Positions 17,230 through 25,308 of a stretch of 64,000 nt of DNA are shown piece by piece. A model generated the notes under the pieces. That model searched no databases and had not been told where the DNA came from. It saw only the letters and a program-made list of their open reading frames with translations. A program made the position numbers and the translations under genes. Every line of letters starts with the position of its first letter. Position 1 is the stretch's first letter. The stretch comes from Methylocaldum sp. 14B (GTDB lineage Bacteria > Pseudomonadota > Gammaproteobacteria > Methylococcales > Methylococcaceae): the NCBI RefSeq assembly GCF_002005105.1, contig NZ_MSCV01000001.1, positions 124,001 to 188,000 on the forward strand, written 5' to 3'.

Positions 17230-18012
17230 ATGCGACTCAAGAATTTGTGTCTAGCCGGTATCGGAATTTTCAGTACAAGCTTAGGCTTTAGCGCCAAAAT
17301 TCATGCCGACGAACTGCCCGATATAATAGAAAAGATTAAACCGGCCATCGTCGGGATCGGAACTTATCAAAGAACGCGAACCCCGCCGGCGATCTTCCGG
17401 GGGACTGGTTTCGCGATTAGCGACGGCTTGCACATCTTGACGAACGCACATGTTCTTCCGGAAGCGACTGACAGATCAAAATTCGAAATGTTGGCTGTTT
17501 TCACTCGCGACGGCGAAAAGCAAAGCGTGCGACAGGCTATTGAAATTGCAACGGATGAGTCTCATGACATTGCTGTGCTAAGAATCGGCGGGTCGCCTTT
17601 GCCATTTATGCGATTAGGAGACTCGAGTAAGGTTCGGGAGGGAGAGTCATACGCCTTTACGGGATACCCGATCGGCATGGTTCTGGGACTTAATCCGGCT
17701 ACACATCGAGGAATCGTTTCTGCCATAAGTCCCATCGCGATCCCGGCACATACGTCGCAGCGGCTGAACCCCAAAATCATCCGTCGACTTTCCGAGCCCT
17801 ACGATGTTTTTCAGCTCGATGCGACGGCTTACCCGGGAAACAGCGGGAGTCCGCTGTACGATGTCAAAAGCGGCAGCGTTGTTGGGATAATTAACAAGGT
17901 CTTTGTCCAGGAGACGAAAGAGAATCTTCTTGAGCGGCCGAGTGGAATTAGCTATGCAATCCCGATTCGCTACGCCGTGAGCTTATTGAACGAGAATGGC
18001 ATAAAACGGTAG
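17230..18012 (+). CDS. Exported trypsin-like serine protease (S1C/DegP-like, no PDZ)
   Basis: A 260-residue chymotrypsin-fold protease with an N-terminal signal (LCLAGIGIFSTSLGFSAKIHA). The catalytic triad is visible: His74 in LTNAHVL, Asp113 in SHDIAVLRI, Ser205 in YPGNSGSPLYD. There is no PDZ domain after residue 250, so it is shorter than DegP/DegS and closer to stand-alone trypsin-like peptidases. Location is probably periplasmic. Start ATG 17230 lacks a strong ribosome site. It is followed 112 bases later by rsfS; there is no evident functional link. Family secure, substrate unknown. Confidence 0.87.
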   Translation: MRLKNLCLAGIGIFSTSLGFSAKIHADELPDIIEKIKPAIVGIGTYQRTRTPPAIFRGTGFAISDGLHILTNAHVLPEATDRSKFEMLAVFTRDGEKQSVRQAIEIATDESHDIAVLRIGGSPLPFMRLGDSSKVREGESYAFTGYPIGMVLGLNPATHRGIVSAISPIAIPAHTSQRLNPKIIRRLSEPYDVFQLDATAYPGNSGSPLYDVKSGSVVGIINKVFVQETKENLLERPSGISYAIPIRYAVSLLNENGIKR

Positions 18013-18124
18013 AGACTCTAAGGTCGTGGGGCGCGTTCAAGGGAGATTTTCGCGGCATTTTCCGGTCCTAGAGAATGACAAATGACGATAATTCAATTGG
18101 GAGAAAATCCTTTTGCATAGACAC

Positions 18125-18484
18125 ATGACTACAGATCAATTGTTGCAGGTTGTATTGCTGGCTTTAGATGATGGCAAGGGTAAGGACATTAAAGTAATAG
18201 ACGTTCGGAAAAAAACCGGCATTGCAGATTTTATGGTAATCGCTAGCGGTACTTCGGAACGGCACGTGAAATCACTGGCTGAGCACGTGATTGACGAGGC
18301 GAAAAATAACGAGGTCCAGCCGCTCGGCGTCGAAGGGCAGGGTGGTGGCGAGTGGGTCTTGGTGGACCTGGGGGATGTGATCGTCCATGTGATGAAGCCT
18401 CAAACGCGAGAGTTTTATCAGCTCGAGAAATTCTGGCAGGCTGATTATTCGCCGCTTTATGCAGTGGCCAGTGCGGCGCATTGA
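18125..18484 (+). CDS. rsfS: Ribosomal silencing factor RsfS
   Basis: A 119-residue RsfS/Iojap protein. Conserved parts are VIDVRKKTGIADFMVIASGTSERHVKSLAEHV, PLGVEGQGGGEWVLVDLGDVIVHVM and REFYQLEKFW. The protein binds L14 of the large subunit and blocks subunit joining in starvation. ATG 18125 reproduces the family start (MTTDQLL); a TTG 12 bases upstream sits better behind GGGAG and cannot be excluded. In many relatives rlmH, mrdA and rodA follow before rlpA; here rlpA lies next door on the opposite strand and those genes are absent. Confidence 0.94.
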   Translation: MTTDQLLQVVLLALDDGKGKDIKVIDVRKKTGIADFMVIASGTSERHVKSLAEHVIDEAKNNEVQPLGVEGQGGGEWVLVDLGDVIVHVMKPQTREFYQLEKFWQADYSPLYAVASAAH

Positions 18485-18733
18485 ACGACTTCGATGTGGT
18501 CGTTTCGCCTGTTGAGAGATGTCATGAAGTAAGCAGATGACGAGGGGGAAATCAGTGGGATTACCGGTTTACCTCGTTCTGGGCTCGATTTTCAGACCCG
18601 TTTTGATACGGTTCGGGTGCATTGCCGTTTGTGCATTGTGCGGCGAAAGGGGACAGTGACCGTTTGAGATCACTAGGACGACGTTTTTTCGAAGATGTCG
18701 ATCGCAAGCTTTCGAAGCGTTGAGAAAGAGGAT

Positions 18734-19210
18734 CTAATCAAGCGCCATCACCTCTACCCGAGCCGTTCCTTTTATGCCAAGTGCTTTGGCGGCGGCATGG
18801 GACAGATCGATTAGTCTACTCGTGATGAATGGTCCACGATCATTGACGATCACCTCCACTGATCGTTTGTTTGTTAGATTGGTCACTCGCACCCGTGAAG
18901 GCAAGGGAAGTGTGCGATGCGCGGCGGTTAGTGCGTTGGGGTTGAAGCGTGATCCCATAGCTGTCCGATGCCCAGATTCCCATCCATACCAGGATGCCAC
19001 TCCTTTGGCTTTATAGCCTCTGGCGCTTTTCAACGGGTAATACGTTTTTCCTTTTACCCGATACGGTTGGTTATAGCTCTGTTTTCGGGGGTGTCGCTCG
19101 GTGGTCGCAATATTTTTCTCGGATTTGAAAGGCCGATAATCCGATTGTGTGGCGCACCCCGGCAAAAGCATGGCTCCCAGCAAAAACCATCCGATCTTTG
19201 ATGCCGTCAT
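18734..19210 (-). CDS. rlpA: RlpA-like septal ring lipoprotein
   Basis: A 158-residue lipoprotein when started at the ATG chosen here (MTASKIGWFLLGAMLLPGC); upstream in-frame starts at 19225 and 19252 would give an unusually long n-region. The lipobox is LPGC. The double-psi beta-barrel domain spans about residues 70-158, with GVASWYGWESGHRTAMGSRF, the LTAAHRTLPLPSRVRVTNL strand and the VNDRGPF motif carrying the catalytic-type Asp. RlpA cleaves denuded glycan strands at the division site. The C-terminal SPOR domain of longer homologues is absent, so septal targeting would need another route. Confidence 0.88.
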   Translation of the reverse strand: MTASKIGWFLLGAMLLPGCATQSDYRPFKSEKNIATTERHPRKQSYNQPYRVKGKTYYPLKSARGYKAKGVASWYGWESGHRTAMGSRFNPNALTAAHRTLPLPSRVRVTNLTNKRSVEVIVNDRGPFITSRLIDLSHAAAKALGIKGTARVEVMALD

Positions 19211-19371
19211 TCCAATTTGTCTCATTGTTATAGTTCTAATTTTCAAGTCCACGTCTCTATATGCTATAGAAGTTCTCGATATCGCATGGCTACCGGCATA
19301 GGCTGATTACTGCGTAGCCGGTCTGACATCGTAGGCATTGACACTCATCGGCGCCGCCAGCCTAATAGAAT

Positions 19372-19749
19372 TTAGTCTTCAGCTTGCCGCATGGCAAACG
19401 CATACTCGGTTACCGGCTTTCCGCCGATGAGATGTTCTTGAATGATTCGCTCGAGAACTTCTGGCGTACAGGAGTGGTACCAAACGCCCTCCGGATAGAC
19501 AACTGCAATCGGCCCATGACGGCACACCCGCAGACAATTGGCCTTGGTACGCTGGATTCCGGCCGAGCCGGTCAGCTTTAACTCATCCAGTCGGCGCTTT
19601 AAATATTCCCAGGATTCAAGCCCCTCTTCTTTGCGGCAACACTTTGGCTTGGTCTGATCACAGCAGAGAAAGATGTGTCGCTTGGTTGCGGAGATCGCTA
19701 GGACTTGAGCGATAGTACGCAAGTTTTTATCGATGTCGCTTTCAGTCAT
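19372..19749 (-). CDS. Thioredoxin-fold [2Fe-2S] ferredoxin-like protein
   Basis: A 125-residue cytosolic protein. Cysteines occur as [19 protein letters not shown] in the N-terminal half and as [12 protein letters not shown] later. This is the arrangement of (2Fe-2S) ferredoxin domain proteins related to the NuoE/HoxE thioredoxin-like fold, where four cysteines bind the cluster. The segment [35 protein letters not shown] is typical of this family in gammaproteobacteria. It is probably an electron carrier with unknown partners. No operon neighbours. Confidence 0.85.
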   Translation of the reverse strand: MTESDIDKNLRTIAQVLAISATKRHIFLCCDQTKPKCCRKEEGLESWEYLKRRLDELKLTGSAGIQRTKANCLRVCRHGPIAVVYPEGVWYHSCTPEVLERIIQEHLIGGKPVTEYAFAMRQAED

Positions 19750-20065
19750 TCGTTTCTTGGCTTAAAGAGATCGCAAAAAAAAGCCGTCGCAGCTATTGAT
19801 TTATATCACGCATCCGGTCCATGTTGCGGATACCTTGCCTGTGTGCGCGTTTTTCTGAGTGTAATTGTCAACAAAATTTACGGCCTTATGGCTTTGTTTT
19901 AATTCACAATTTTGTCAAAAACCACTGATTCATTTGACGCTAAGAGCCTGTTGGCTTCGGTTTTCATTCTGAGTGTGTCAAGAATTTTTACATATTAAGA
20001 GCAGTGCGTAACGCCAGAAGCGTGGGATGAAAATTTACATGGCCTGCGAACCGGCAAAATATGAA
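19750..20065. other. AT-rich spacer before the transposase element
   Basis: No gene seen. It contains the promoter area of the ferredoxin gene, with a run of A at 19774-19781. Base composition is visibly more AT-rich than the neighbouring genes. Confidence 0.35.
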
Positions 20066-21091
20066 GGGTCAGGCTTTGTTAATTTTGTTAATGGCCAAAA
20101 GATTCATCAATCGTTTGGCTTCCGCTGCCAATTCGGATTCTTGCTTTATGCGCTCCCGTAAGCGACTGACCGCCGTGCTCAAGGTCGATATATCGCGGTT
20201 GAGGAAGTTGCCGACCTCAGTCAAGGTGGCAGCGCCGAGTTCCAATGCTAAGTACGCGATCAGCGCACGAGCCGCGGCGCCCGCTCGGCCACGGTCTGCA
20301 CCGCTGATTTGATCCAAATCCATCTTGCGAGCCGCACAGACTACGCTAATGATCGATTCAAGTTTAATTTGTGCTCGTGATGCCTTATCGGACTGCCTTA
20401 GCGCATTCTCGGCGAAATATTCATCCCCGAGTATGCGCCCCTCCACCGTGCCTCTATGGAAATCTTCCCGATGACCCTCGTCCAATCCTCCCGCGATGAA
20501 ACGTGCGTAACGCTCCCGTGCTGTCGCCACATCTTGAGCCAACTGGGAATAGATCCACTCTGTCGTAAGCCAGCTAACGCGATCTAGGTCGAGGTAAGCT
20601 CGATGTCCGCTCCAATGATACTCGGCAGGATCGTGGACTAAATTTGCCCGGACTGGATTGAGATGGATATAGCGAACAAGTTCGAGCAGATAAGCATCGG
20701 CATCGATCAGGATCGCCTTGAATCGGCCCTGGAACAGATGGCCGATCCGGTTTTCGCGCTTGTTGATCCACCGCGTATAACGAAAAGCCAGGTGTTGCAT
20801 GGTTTTTGAAAGCGACACATCGCCAATTTGAACCGCCAAGTGGACATGGTTCGGCATCCAGCAGTAGGCGTGAATACGGTGACCGAAACGGGAGACGCCC
20901 TCGCCAACCAATTCCTCGAAAACGTCTCTGTCCTCATCGTGAAAAAAGATAGGCTGTCCGGCATTGCCGCGGAGCATGACGTGATAGACAGCGCCGGGGA
21001 TGTGGATGCGGGGTTTTCTGGCCATGAAGCTAAGCCTTATCGAAAACTACGGTAACAATAGCATGCAAACCAAATAATAAAAGCCTGACCC
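20066..21091 (-). mobile_element. REP-associated tyrosine transposase element with 12-bp terminal inverted repeats
   Basis: The transposase gene at 20069-21025 is bounded by GGGTCAGGCTTT (20066-20077) and its exact complement AAAGCCTGACCC (21080-21091). The left copy overlaps the end of the coding region. No target duplication was recognised. The arrangement fits a single-copy RAYT locus carrying short flanking palindromic sequences rather than a classical IS. Confidence 0.65.
20069..21025 (-). CDS. REP-associated tyrosine transposase (Y1, IS200-like HUH)
   Basis: A 318-residue Y1-type HUH nuclease. The HxH metal motif is His60 and His62 in YCWMPNHVHLAVQ; the nucleophile is Tyr119 in LVRYIHLNPVRANLV. 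Typical flanking motifs are IPGAVYHVMLRGN, FRYTRWINKRENRIGHLFQGRFKA and the EYHWSGHRAYL segment. A C-terminal extension from about residue 220 carries an HTH resembling the DnaA domain (TLTEVGNFLNRDISTLSTAVSRLRERI). Such proteins cut and join single-stranded REP sequences and are thought to spread them. The protein looks intact. REP-like repeats lie 4 kb away. Confidence 0.93.
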   Translation of the reverse strand: MARKPRIHIPGAVYHVMLRGNAGQPIFFHDEDRDVFEELVGEGVSRFGHRIHAYCWMPNHVHLAVQIGDVSLSKTMQHLAFRYTRWINKRENRIGHLFQGRFKAILIDADAYLLELVRYIHLNPVRANLVHDPAEYHWSGHRAYLDLDRVSWLTTEWIYSQLAQDVATARERYARFIAGGLDEGHREDFHRGTVEGRILGDEYFAENALRQSDKASRAQIKLESIISVVCAARKMDLDQISGADRGRAGAAARALIAYLALELGAATLTEVGNFLNRDISTLSTAVSRLRERIKQESELAAEAKRLMNLLAINKINKA

Positions 21092-21140
21092 CAGCTCTGA
21101 CATCAGATCCCCGCATATATACTCGTTGGTCTCTTTGGGG

Positions 21141-21156
21141 TGGCACACTTGATGCA
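21141..21156 (+). promoter_or_regulatory. Sigma-54 promoter of the PEP-CTERM gene
   Basis: TGGCACACTTGATGCA has the perfect -24 hexamer TGGCAC and GG-N10-GC spacing. The -12 element reads ATGC instead of TTGC. It lies 41 bases before the ATG at 21197, giving a start near 21167. PEP-CTERM protein genes are known to be frequent targets of the PrsR/PrsK sigma-54 system, which supports the call. Confidence 0.65.
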
Positions 21157-21196
21157 GTCGACGTTTTGTGGAGAGATACTACAACGAGAAATGACT

Positions 21197-21913
21197 ATGA
21201 AAATTCTAAAAATTTTATTTGGCGGGCTCCTTCTTATAGGGGGAGTTGATGCTAGTGCTACGCCGGCGTTTACCTTGAATTACGACAGTCAATACGGCAG
21301 CACTGAAAATACCGGATCGAAAGCGAGCGTGGGCTTTACGTTCACCGACATTGCTCCGCCTCCTGGTGAGTTCAATTTGTTATTGGATATAGCGAATCTT
21401 ACCCCCACAAACATAGGTTCGACACTTATGGGATTCGGCTTCGACCTGCCAACGGGTGTGAGTGTTGTAGCGGGAACTTATGAAGATCTATCGGGCTATT
21501 TCCCTAATCTGTTATTCAATGTGACCTTAAATCCGTATAACCAAGTCGATATCGCTATCGCGTTGAACAGTAATTTCTCGGGTGGAAATCCGAATGGCGG
21601 GCTTACCGAAGGCTTAACTGCGCAAGTCTCGCTTGATTTCATCACAGATCCTATTTTGGATGGAGCTGGCATCACTAGCGCATTTATCAACACTTTGGAT
21701 GACTGCTATGCGAGCACAAGCTGCTACGCACGTTTTCAGGAGGTTGGTTCAAATGGACAAGGTTCTGACAAAGTGCTCGGTGACATATCGGTTCCAACTA
21801 CGCCTCCTCCTCCACCGCCCGATATAACCGTTCCAGAGCCGAGCATCTTATCACTCTTGGGAGCCGGTCTGCTTGGTCTAGGCTTTAGGAATTGGAGAAG
21901 AAAAAAGGCATAG
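21197..21913 (+). CDS. PEP-CTERM sorting domain protein
   Basis: A 238-residue secreted protein. It begins MKILKILFGGLLLIGGVDASA, a Sec signal cleaved near residue 21. The body is Gly/Asn/Thr-rich with beta-strand character and two Cys pairs near DDCYASTSCYARF. A proline spacer (TPPPPPPD) leads to the C-terminal sorting signal VPEPSILSLLGAGLLGLGF ending RNWRRKKA: PEP motif, hydrophobic helix, basic tail. Exosortase would cleave at PEP; no exosortase gene lies in the window. A second ATG at 21191 is possible. Function unknown. A strong bidirectional terminator follows. Confidence 0.9.
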   Translation: MKILKILFGGLLLIGGVDASATPAFTLNYDSQYGSTENTGSKASVGFTFTDIAPPPGEFNLLLDIANLTPTNIGSTLMGFGFDLPTGVSVVAGTYEDLSGYFPNLLFNVTLNPYNQVDIAIALNSNFSGGNPNGGLTEGLTAQVSLDFITDPILDGAGITSAFINTLDDCYASTSCYARFQEVGSNGQGSDKVLGDISVPTTPPPPPPDITVPEPSILSLLGAGLLGLGFRNWRRKKA

Positions 21914-21951
21914 CTCTGAAAAGATCACAAAGACTTCTGATCAGGCAAACT

Positions 21952-21980
21952 AAAAAGCCGTCCCATTGGGACGGCTTTTT
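21952..21980. terminator. Bidirectional Rho-independent terminator
   Basis: Perfect 13-bp stem AAAAAGCCGTCCC/GGGACGGCTTTTT with a 3-base loop. It gives a T-run on both strands, so it can stop the PEP-CTERM transcript and the convergent metalloprotease transcript. Confidence 0.92.
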
Positions 21981-22060
21981 CTTTGAGGTTTGCTGAAGAA
22001 TATCCGTTTTTTTGGCAGAAACCTTTTCTGTCAACCCCTAGGCAATCCTGCAATTCCTTT

Positions 22061-23908
22061 TCATTTGTAAATCTGAATCGACGTTTGATTGGTGTTACCC
22101 GCCGCATCGGTGCCAGTCAGCGTGATCGTGTGCGTGCCCTTCGCGATGCTGCGGGTGTTCCAGTTATAGGAGATCGAGCCGCCGCTGGTTGAAGCTCGCA
22201 CGGCGCCGTCGATGGCCAGCTTCAGCCCCTGCAATTTGACGTTATCGCTGCCAGTGCCGGTAATTTTTGTCGAGTTACCGACCTTCACGCCATTGGAGGG
22301 GCTGGTGATTTTAACCGTGGGCGGAGTTGTGTCGACGCTGTTAGCCGAGGTGGTCGCCGAGGCGGTATTGGAGAAGGCGGAGTTGCCGACGCTGTTGTAG
22401 GCGTAGACACGGTAAGAATAAGTGGTGCTGGCGCTGAGGCCAGTATTGGTGAAACTCGTGACGTTGCTGCCGAGCGAAGCGACTTCGCTCCAATTGACGC
22501 CATCCAGCGAGCGCTGCACCTTGAATCCGGTTTCGTCGCTAGACTTATCCGTCCACGTCAAGGCGATACTGCTGGATGATTGAGTAGTCGCCGCCAAACT
22601 TGTGGGGGCAGTCGGAACCGTGGGCGTCGTGGTGGTCGTGGTCGAGGACCGGAAACTGGCGACGGTGGCGCTGGTGCCATTCATGGAACGGGCGGTGTCC
22701 TGGTAGTTCGCCACCCCGGTCGGCTGGCCATTGTAATAAACGTTAGGATTAGAAAAGTGCGAGATTCGTGGCGAACTGCAACTGTAGGACATGACATCGT
22801 GGAACACGCCGCAGATCCGGTAACCATAAGAGTAGGGGTACACGCCGGCGTAGGCGGAATTGTCCGGGTCGTGCATGTTGCCCTGATTGTGGCCCAATTC
22901 ATGCGCCAGGGTATCGTTGCCGAGGCAGTTGTATTTGGAATCGTCATGCACGACGGCGAACGCATACGGAGCGAACCAGGAACCCAGGCTATTCATCACG
23001 TAGGCGATGCCGCAGTAGTTGCTTTCAGCGGTTATAAGCGCCACCTGATCGGCGCCGTACTGGTTGCGTAAGGAGTGTACCTCATCCATTTTGCCATCGC
23101 TGGTGCCGGTGACATCCGACAAGCTGGTCGACATGTTGCCCGTCTCGGTATAGCTGACTTCGGCCATTTTTACCAAGTTCAACTGCATGTCCACCTGACT
23201 GTTCAGGTAGGCCTGATTGGCCTTGGTAACGGCGTTAATAATCTTGGCTTCTATGCCCGAGACGCCGCCAGCATTCACGCGGGCCTGAGGCGTGTAGACC
23301 ACCAGCAGATCGATGACTTGGCCGGTGCTGGCGGCTGCGGTGGACGGGCTAGTCGAGGATGTCGTTGTACCGGCCAATTCACCGGCGGCATTAATATCCG
23401 GCGCGAGGGGTTCCGAATGCGGAGCGGTCTTGTTGGGATCGATCTGGCGGACGGCATGCGTTTTATTGCCGGCGTAGGCGATCTCGAACATTCTGCCGTC
23501 GTCCATCACGACGGTTCCGAACATCGCCTGCCCCCGAACGGCGAGGATCACCTCGCTGCTGCCTTCTTGCCCTTCGATATGACCGACCCAGGACAAACGG
23601 CCGTCGATGTCTTCGATACGATCGCGGATGGCGGTAACCGTGGTGTCGTTGAGCAGTTCGAGGGTGAGCGTATCGGCCTTCACCGCGTTGAAGTCGATGG
23701 CTACGCCCCGGCTGCGGCCCTTGATGGCTTTGATCTGCGCCTTGGCCTGCGTGGGCAGGGTCAGATTCGTGTCGCTGAATAAGCGCTGCGGCGGCGCCGC
23801 ATGGACGACACCCACAATAGACGTTAAGGCTGCAAATACGCCAGCCAGTCCGAGGATATTTTTGCGGCGCGCAGCGGTGAACTTAGAATGCTGAGTCTTG
23901 TTGCTCAC
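22061..23908 (-). CDS. Secreted metzincin metalloprotease with fibronectin III and Ig-like domains
   Basis: A 615-residue exoprotein. GTG 23906-23908 is chosen because AGGGGA precedes it by seven bases and the product then begins with a normal signal peptide (NILGLAGVFAALTSIVGVVHAA, cleaved near residue 38). A propeptide-like region runs to about 195. The reprolysin-like catalytic domain has the zinc site HELGHNQGNMHD (336-347) and Met-turn DVMSYSC (371-377). A fibronectin III domain (about 415-495) and a bacterial Ig-like domain (about 520-610, TVKITSPSNGVKVGN) follow. It is paralogous to the gene at 25309-26958. A c-di-GMP-I riboswitch precedes it. Confidence 0.9.
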   Translation of the reverse strand: MSNKTQHSKFTAARRKNILGLAGVFAALTSIVGVVHAAPPQRLFSDTNLTLPTQAKAQIKAIKGRSRGVAIDFNAVKADTLTLELLNDTTVTAIRDRIEDIDGRLSWVGHIEGQEGSSEVILAVRGQAMFGTVVMDDGRMFEIAYAGNKTHAVRQIDPNKTAPHSEPLAPDINAAGELAGTTTSSTSPSTAAASTGQVIDLLVVYTPQARVNAGGVSGIEAKIINAVTKANQAYLNSQVDMQLNLVKMAEVSYTETGNMSTSLSDVTGTSDGKMDEVHSLRNQYGADQVALITAESNYCGIAYVMNSLGSWFAPYAFAVVHDDSKYNCLGNDTLAHELGHNQGNMHDPDNSAYAGVYPYSYGYRICGVFHDVMSYSCSSPRISHFSNPNVYYNGQPTGVANYQDTARSMNGTSATVASFRSSTTTTTTPTVPTAPTSLAATTQSSSSIALTWTDKSSDETGFKVQRSLDGVNWSEVASLGSNVTSFTNTGLSASTTYSYRVYAYNSVGNSAFSNTASATTSANSVDTTPPTVKITSPSNGVKVGNSTKITGTGSDNVKLQGLKLAIDGAVRASTSGGSISYNWNTRSIAKGTHTITLTGTDAAGNTNQTSIQIYK

Positions 23909-23997
23909 GTTGTGGTCCCCTAAGAGTCGAGTTGACGGCGATGGTCTCTGGGAACCCGCGGGGATGAGACAAACCAAAGCAACCTTTGGCTTGAGCT

Positions 23998-24072
23998 GGC
24001 AATCCCGCTGTCATAGGAGCCTGGCTCCCGTAGACCGGTAACTTTGCGCCACCACCTTTCGATGGTTTTGCC
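23998..24072 (-). ncRNA. Cyclic di-GMP-I riboswitch (GEMM) upstream of the metalloprotease
   Basis: Read on the minus strand, the 75-nt element matches the GEMM-I core. P1 is GGCAA/TTGCC at the two ends. P2 is ACCATC-GAAA-GGTGGT, six pairs closed by the GAAA tetraloop. Then come the conserved joining segment GGCGCAAAG, the CCGGTCTAC strand, and P3 GGGAG/CTCCT with a 5-base loop. The closing GACAGCGGGATTGCC is the usual 3' signature. The aptamer ends 89 bases before the GTG start. Downstream, TCCCC (23960-23964) could pair with the ribosome site AGGGGA (23916-23921), suggesting translational control. Direction of response is not predictable by eye. Confidence 0.85.
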
Positions 24073-24682
24073 TTTTTCAGATCAAGCGGCATTAGGTCAG
24101 CGGCTCGATTTTTCTGTAGAAATAAGATTGGTCTAAATCTAGGGAATTTGTGTGATTGAGTCGGCAAAAAAGTGTTGTAGATTGTTTCATGTAGGCATTG
24201 ATTGTTGTTTTTTATCAGTGGCCGTAATCGTTCGCCGGGTGGCTCCTCACCTTCGGATAAACGATGCATTGCTGCCCGTACCCCCCTTGGGCACAGGTTA
24301 AGCGAATCGCAGCTTCTTTTGAGTTTGTAGCGTTGCTATGACACCGGAGTGGCTGACACGTCAAACGTTATCCGGTGCCATGGCGGTTTAGCACGCCGTA
24401 TGCCAATCCGATGTTCGTTGATGATCGGCCTGGCGAATCCTTGAATCTCTTGTATGCAGAGCAGGACTTGAGTCAGAAAATGACCGGTTCCATGGAGTGG
24501 CCGGGCAAAACATGTCTCCATTCGGCAACAGCCATGTGGCATGTGTCACTGTCCATTTCCAGGAAAAACGAGAAAAACGCGTTATCCAGCGGCGATTTGT
24601 CCGATTATTCCGGCTGGCGACACTAGGAAGATCGTCTTGGAATGGCTAAGAGCGGAGCGGTTTGCAGTCCTGACTCGATTCA
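24073..24682. other. Spacer upstream of the riboswitch, no gene recognised
   Basis: Holds the presumed promoter of the riboswitch transcript on the minus strand. Short open frames exist on both strands but lack ribosome sites or recognisable motifs. A 7-bp dyad CACCGGA/TCCGGTG lies at 24342-24377. Confidence 0.35.
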
Positions 24683-24732
24683 CCCGAACTGTCATACGGG
24701 CACCCTTTGATGGATACGTATGATAGTTCGGG
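24683..24732. repeat. Long hairpin: 16-bp arms, 18-base loop
   Basis: CCCGAACTGTCATACG (24683-24698) and CGTATGATAGTTCGGG (24717-24732) are complementary with one mismatch. On the plus strand TTTTT follows ten bases later (24743-24747), so a terminator role is possible although no gene runs into it. Part of the repeat-rich spacer. Confidence 0.7.
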
Positions 24733-24822
24733 CTTAGAGCGTTTTTATCTCGCTCGTCCGACAAAACAGGCTTGGCCGAAGTCGTTGGCGCCTTCGGCTA
24801 GGGTGAATGGATTCAAGCATTC

Positions 24823-25088
24823 GTAGGTCGGCAATCCCTTCCCAATCGCAAACGGTCGCTTTAGCCGCGACCCTTCCGACGAAGACGCTCGGCCGGGACA
24901 TGGTGTCGGGAAGGGGGGCTTCGGCGCTCCAATCGCAAACGGTCATCCCAGGAGCGCTGGGATGACCCTTCCAATCGCAAACGGCCTGGCCGGGAGCGCC
25001 GGCCACGCCCTTCCCGAAGACGCCGTTTGCGATTGGAAGGGTCGCGACTAAAGCGACCGTTTGCGATTGGAAGGGATTCCCGACCTAC
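24823..25088. repeat. REPIN-like palindromic array
   Basis: A 266-base symmetrical array opened by GTAGGTCGG (24823-24831) and closed by its complement CCGACCTAC (25080-25088). It contains three direct copies of AATCGCAAACGG (24844, 24931, 24973) and two inverted copies of the same core (25023-25034 and 25057-25068). Each core is followed by a different short hairpin and then CCCTTCC: TCGC/GCGA, then TCATCCCA/TGGGATGA, then a GGCC-rich stem. The outer 55 bases at each end form a near-perfect inverted repeat. Unequal units and lack of spacers rule out a CRISPR array. Confidence 0.8.
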
Positions 25089-25122
25089 TCGCGAGTGCCC
25101 GTACAGTAGGTATGAAAATGCC

Positions 25123-25218
25123 CTAAGTACATTCCGTAAATATTTGCGGAATCTCGACAGATTGGTGGGGTTGTCCTGCAGGTTGCCTATGCCGCAAGAC
25201 TTCCCTGAATGTACTTAG
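25123..25218. repeat. 96-bp element with perfect 12-bp terminal inverted repeats
   Basis: CTAAGTACATTC (25123-25134) and GAATGTACTTAG (25207-25218) are exact complements bounding a 96-bp non-coding segment. Just inside is the near-palindrome CCGTAAATATTTGCGG. No target duplication was seen. It resembles a miniature inverted-repeat element or a structured RNA; no coding potential. Confidence 0.6.
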
Positions 25219-25308
25219 ATAACGAATTTTTGCCTCAGTGGCAGATTCCAGCCGGTGCTACTCGATCAAGATTAGATAAAGCGTAAGGCTACGATATTCG
25301 ACATTCGA

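Noticed and set aside
23075-23782. 235-codon open frame antisense to the first metalloprotease
   Set aside because: Opposite the conserved protease coding region; no recognisable motif and no independent support.
23883-24269. 128-codon frame across the riboswitch and protease start
   Set aside because: It overlaps a structured RNA element and the protease start in another frame, and the product is low-plausibility.
24823-25088. CRISPR array
   Set aside because: Repeats are in both orientations, spacing is uneven, the intervening parts are hairpins, and no cas genes are present.
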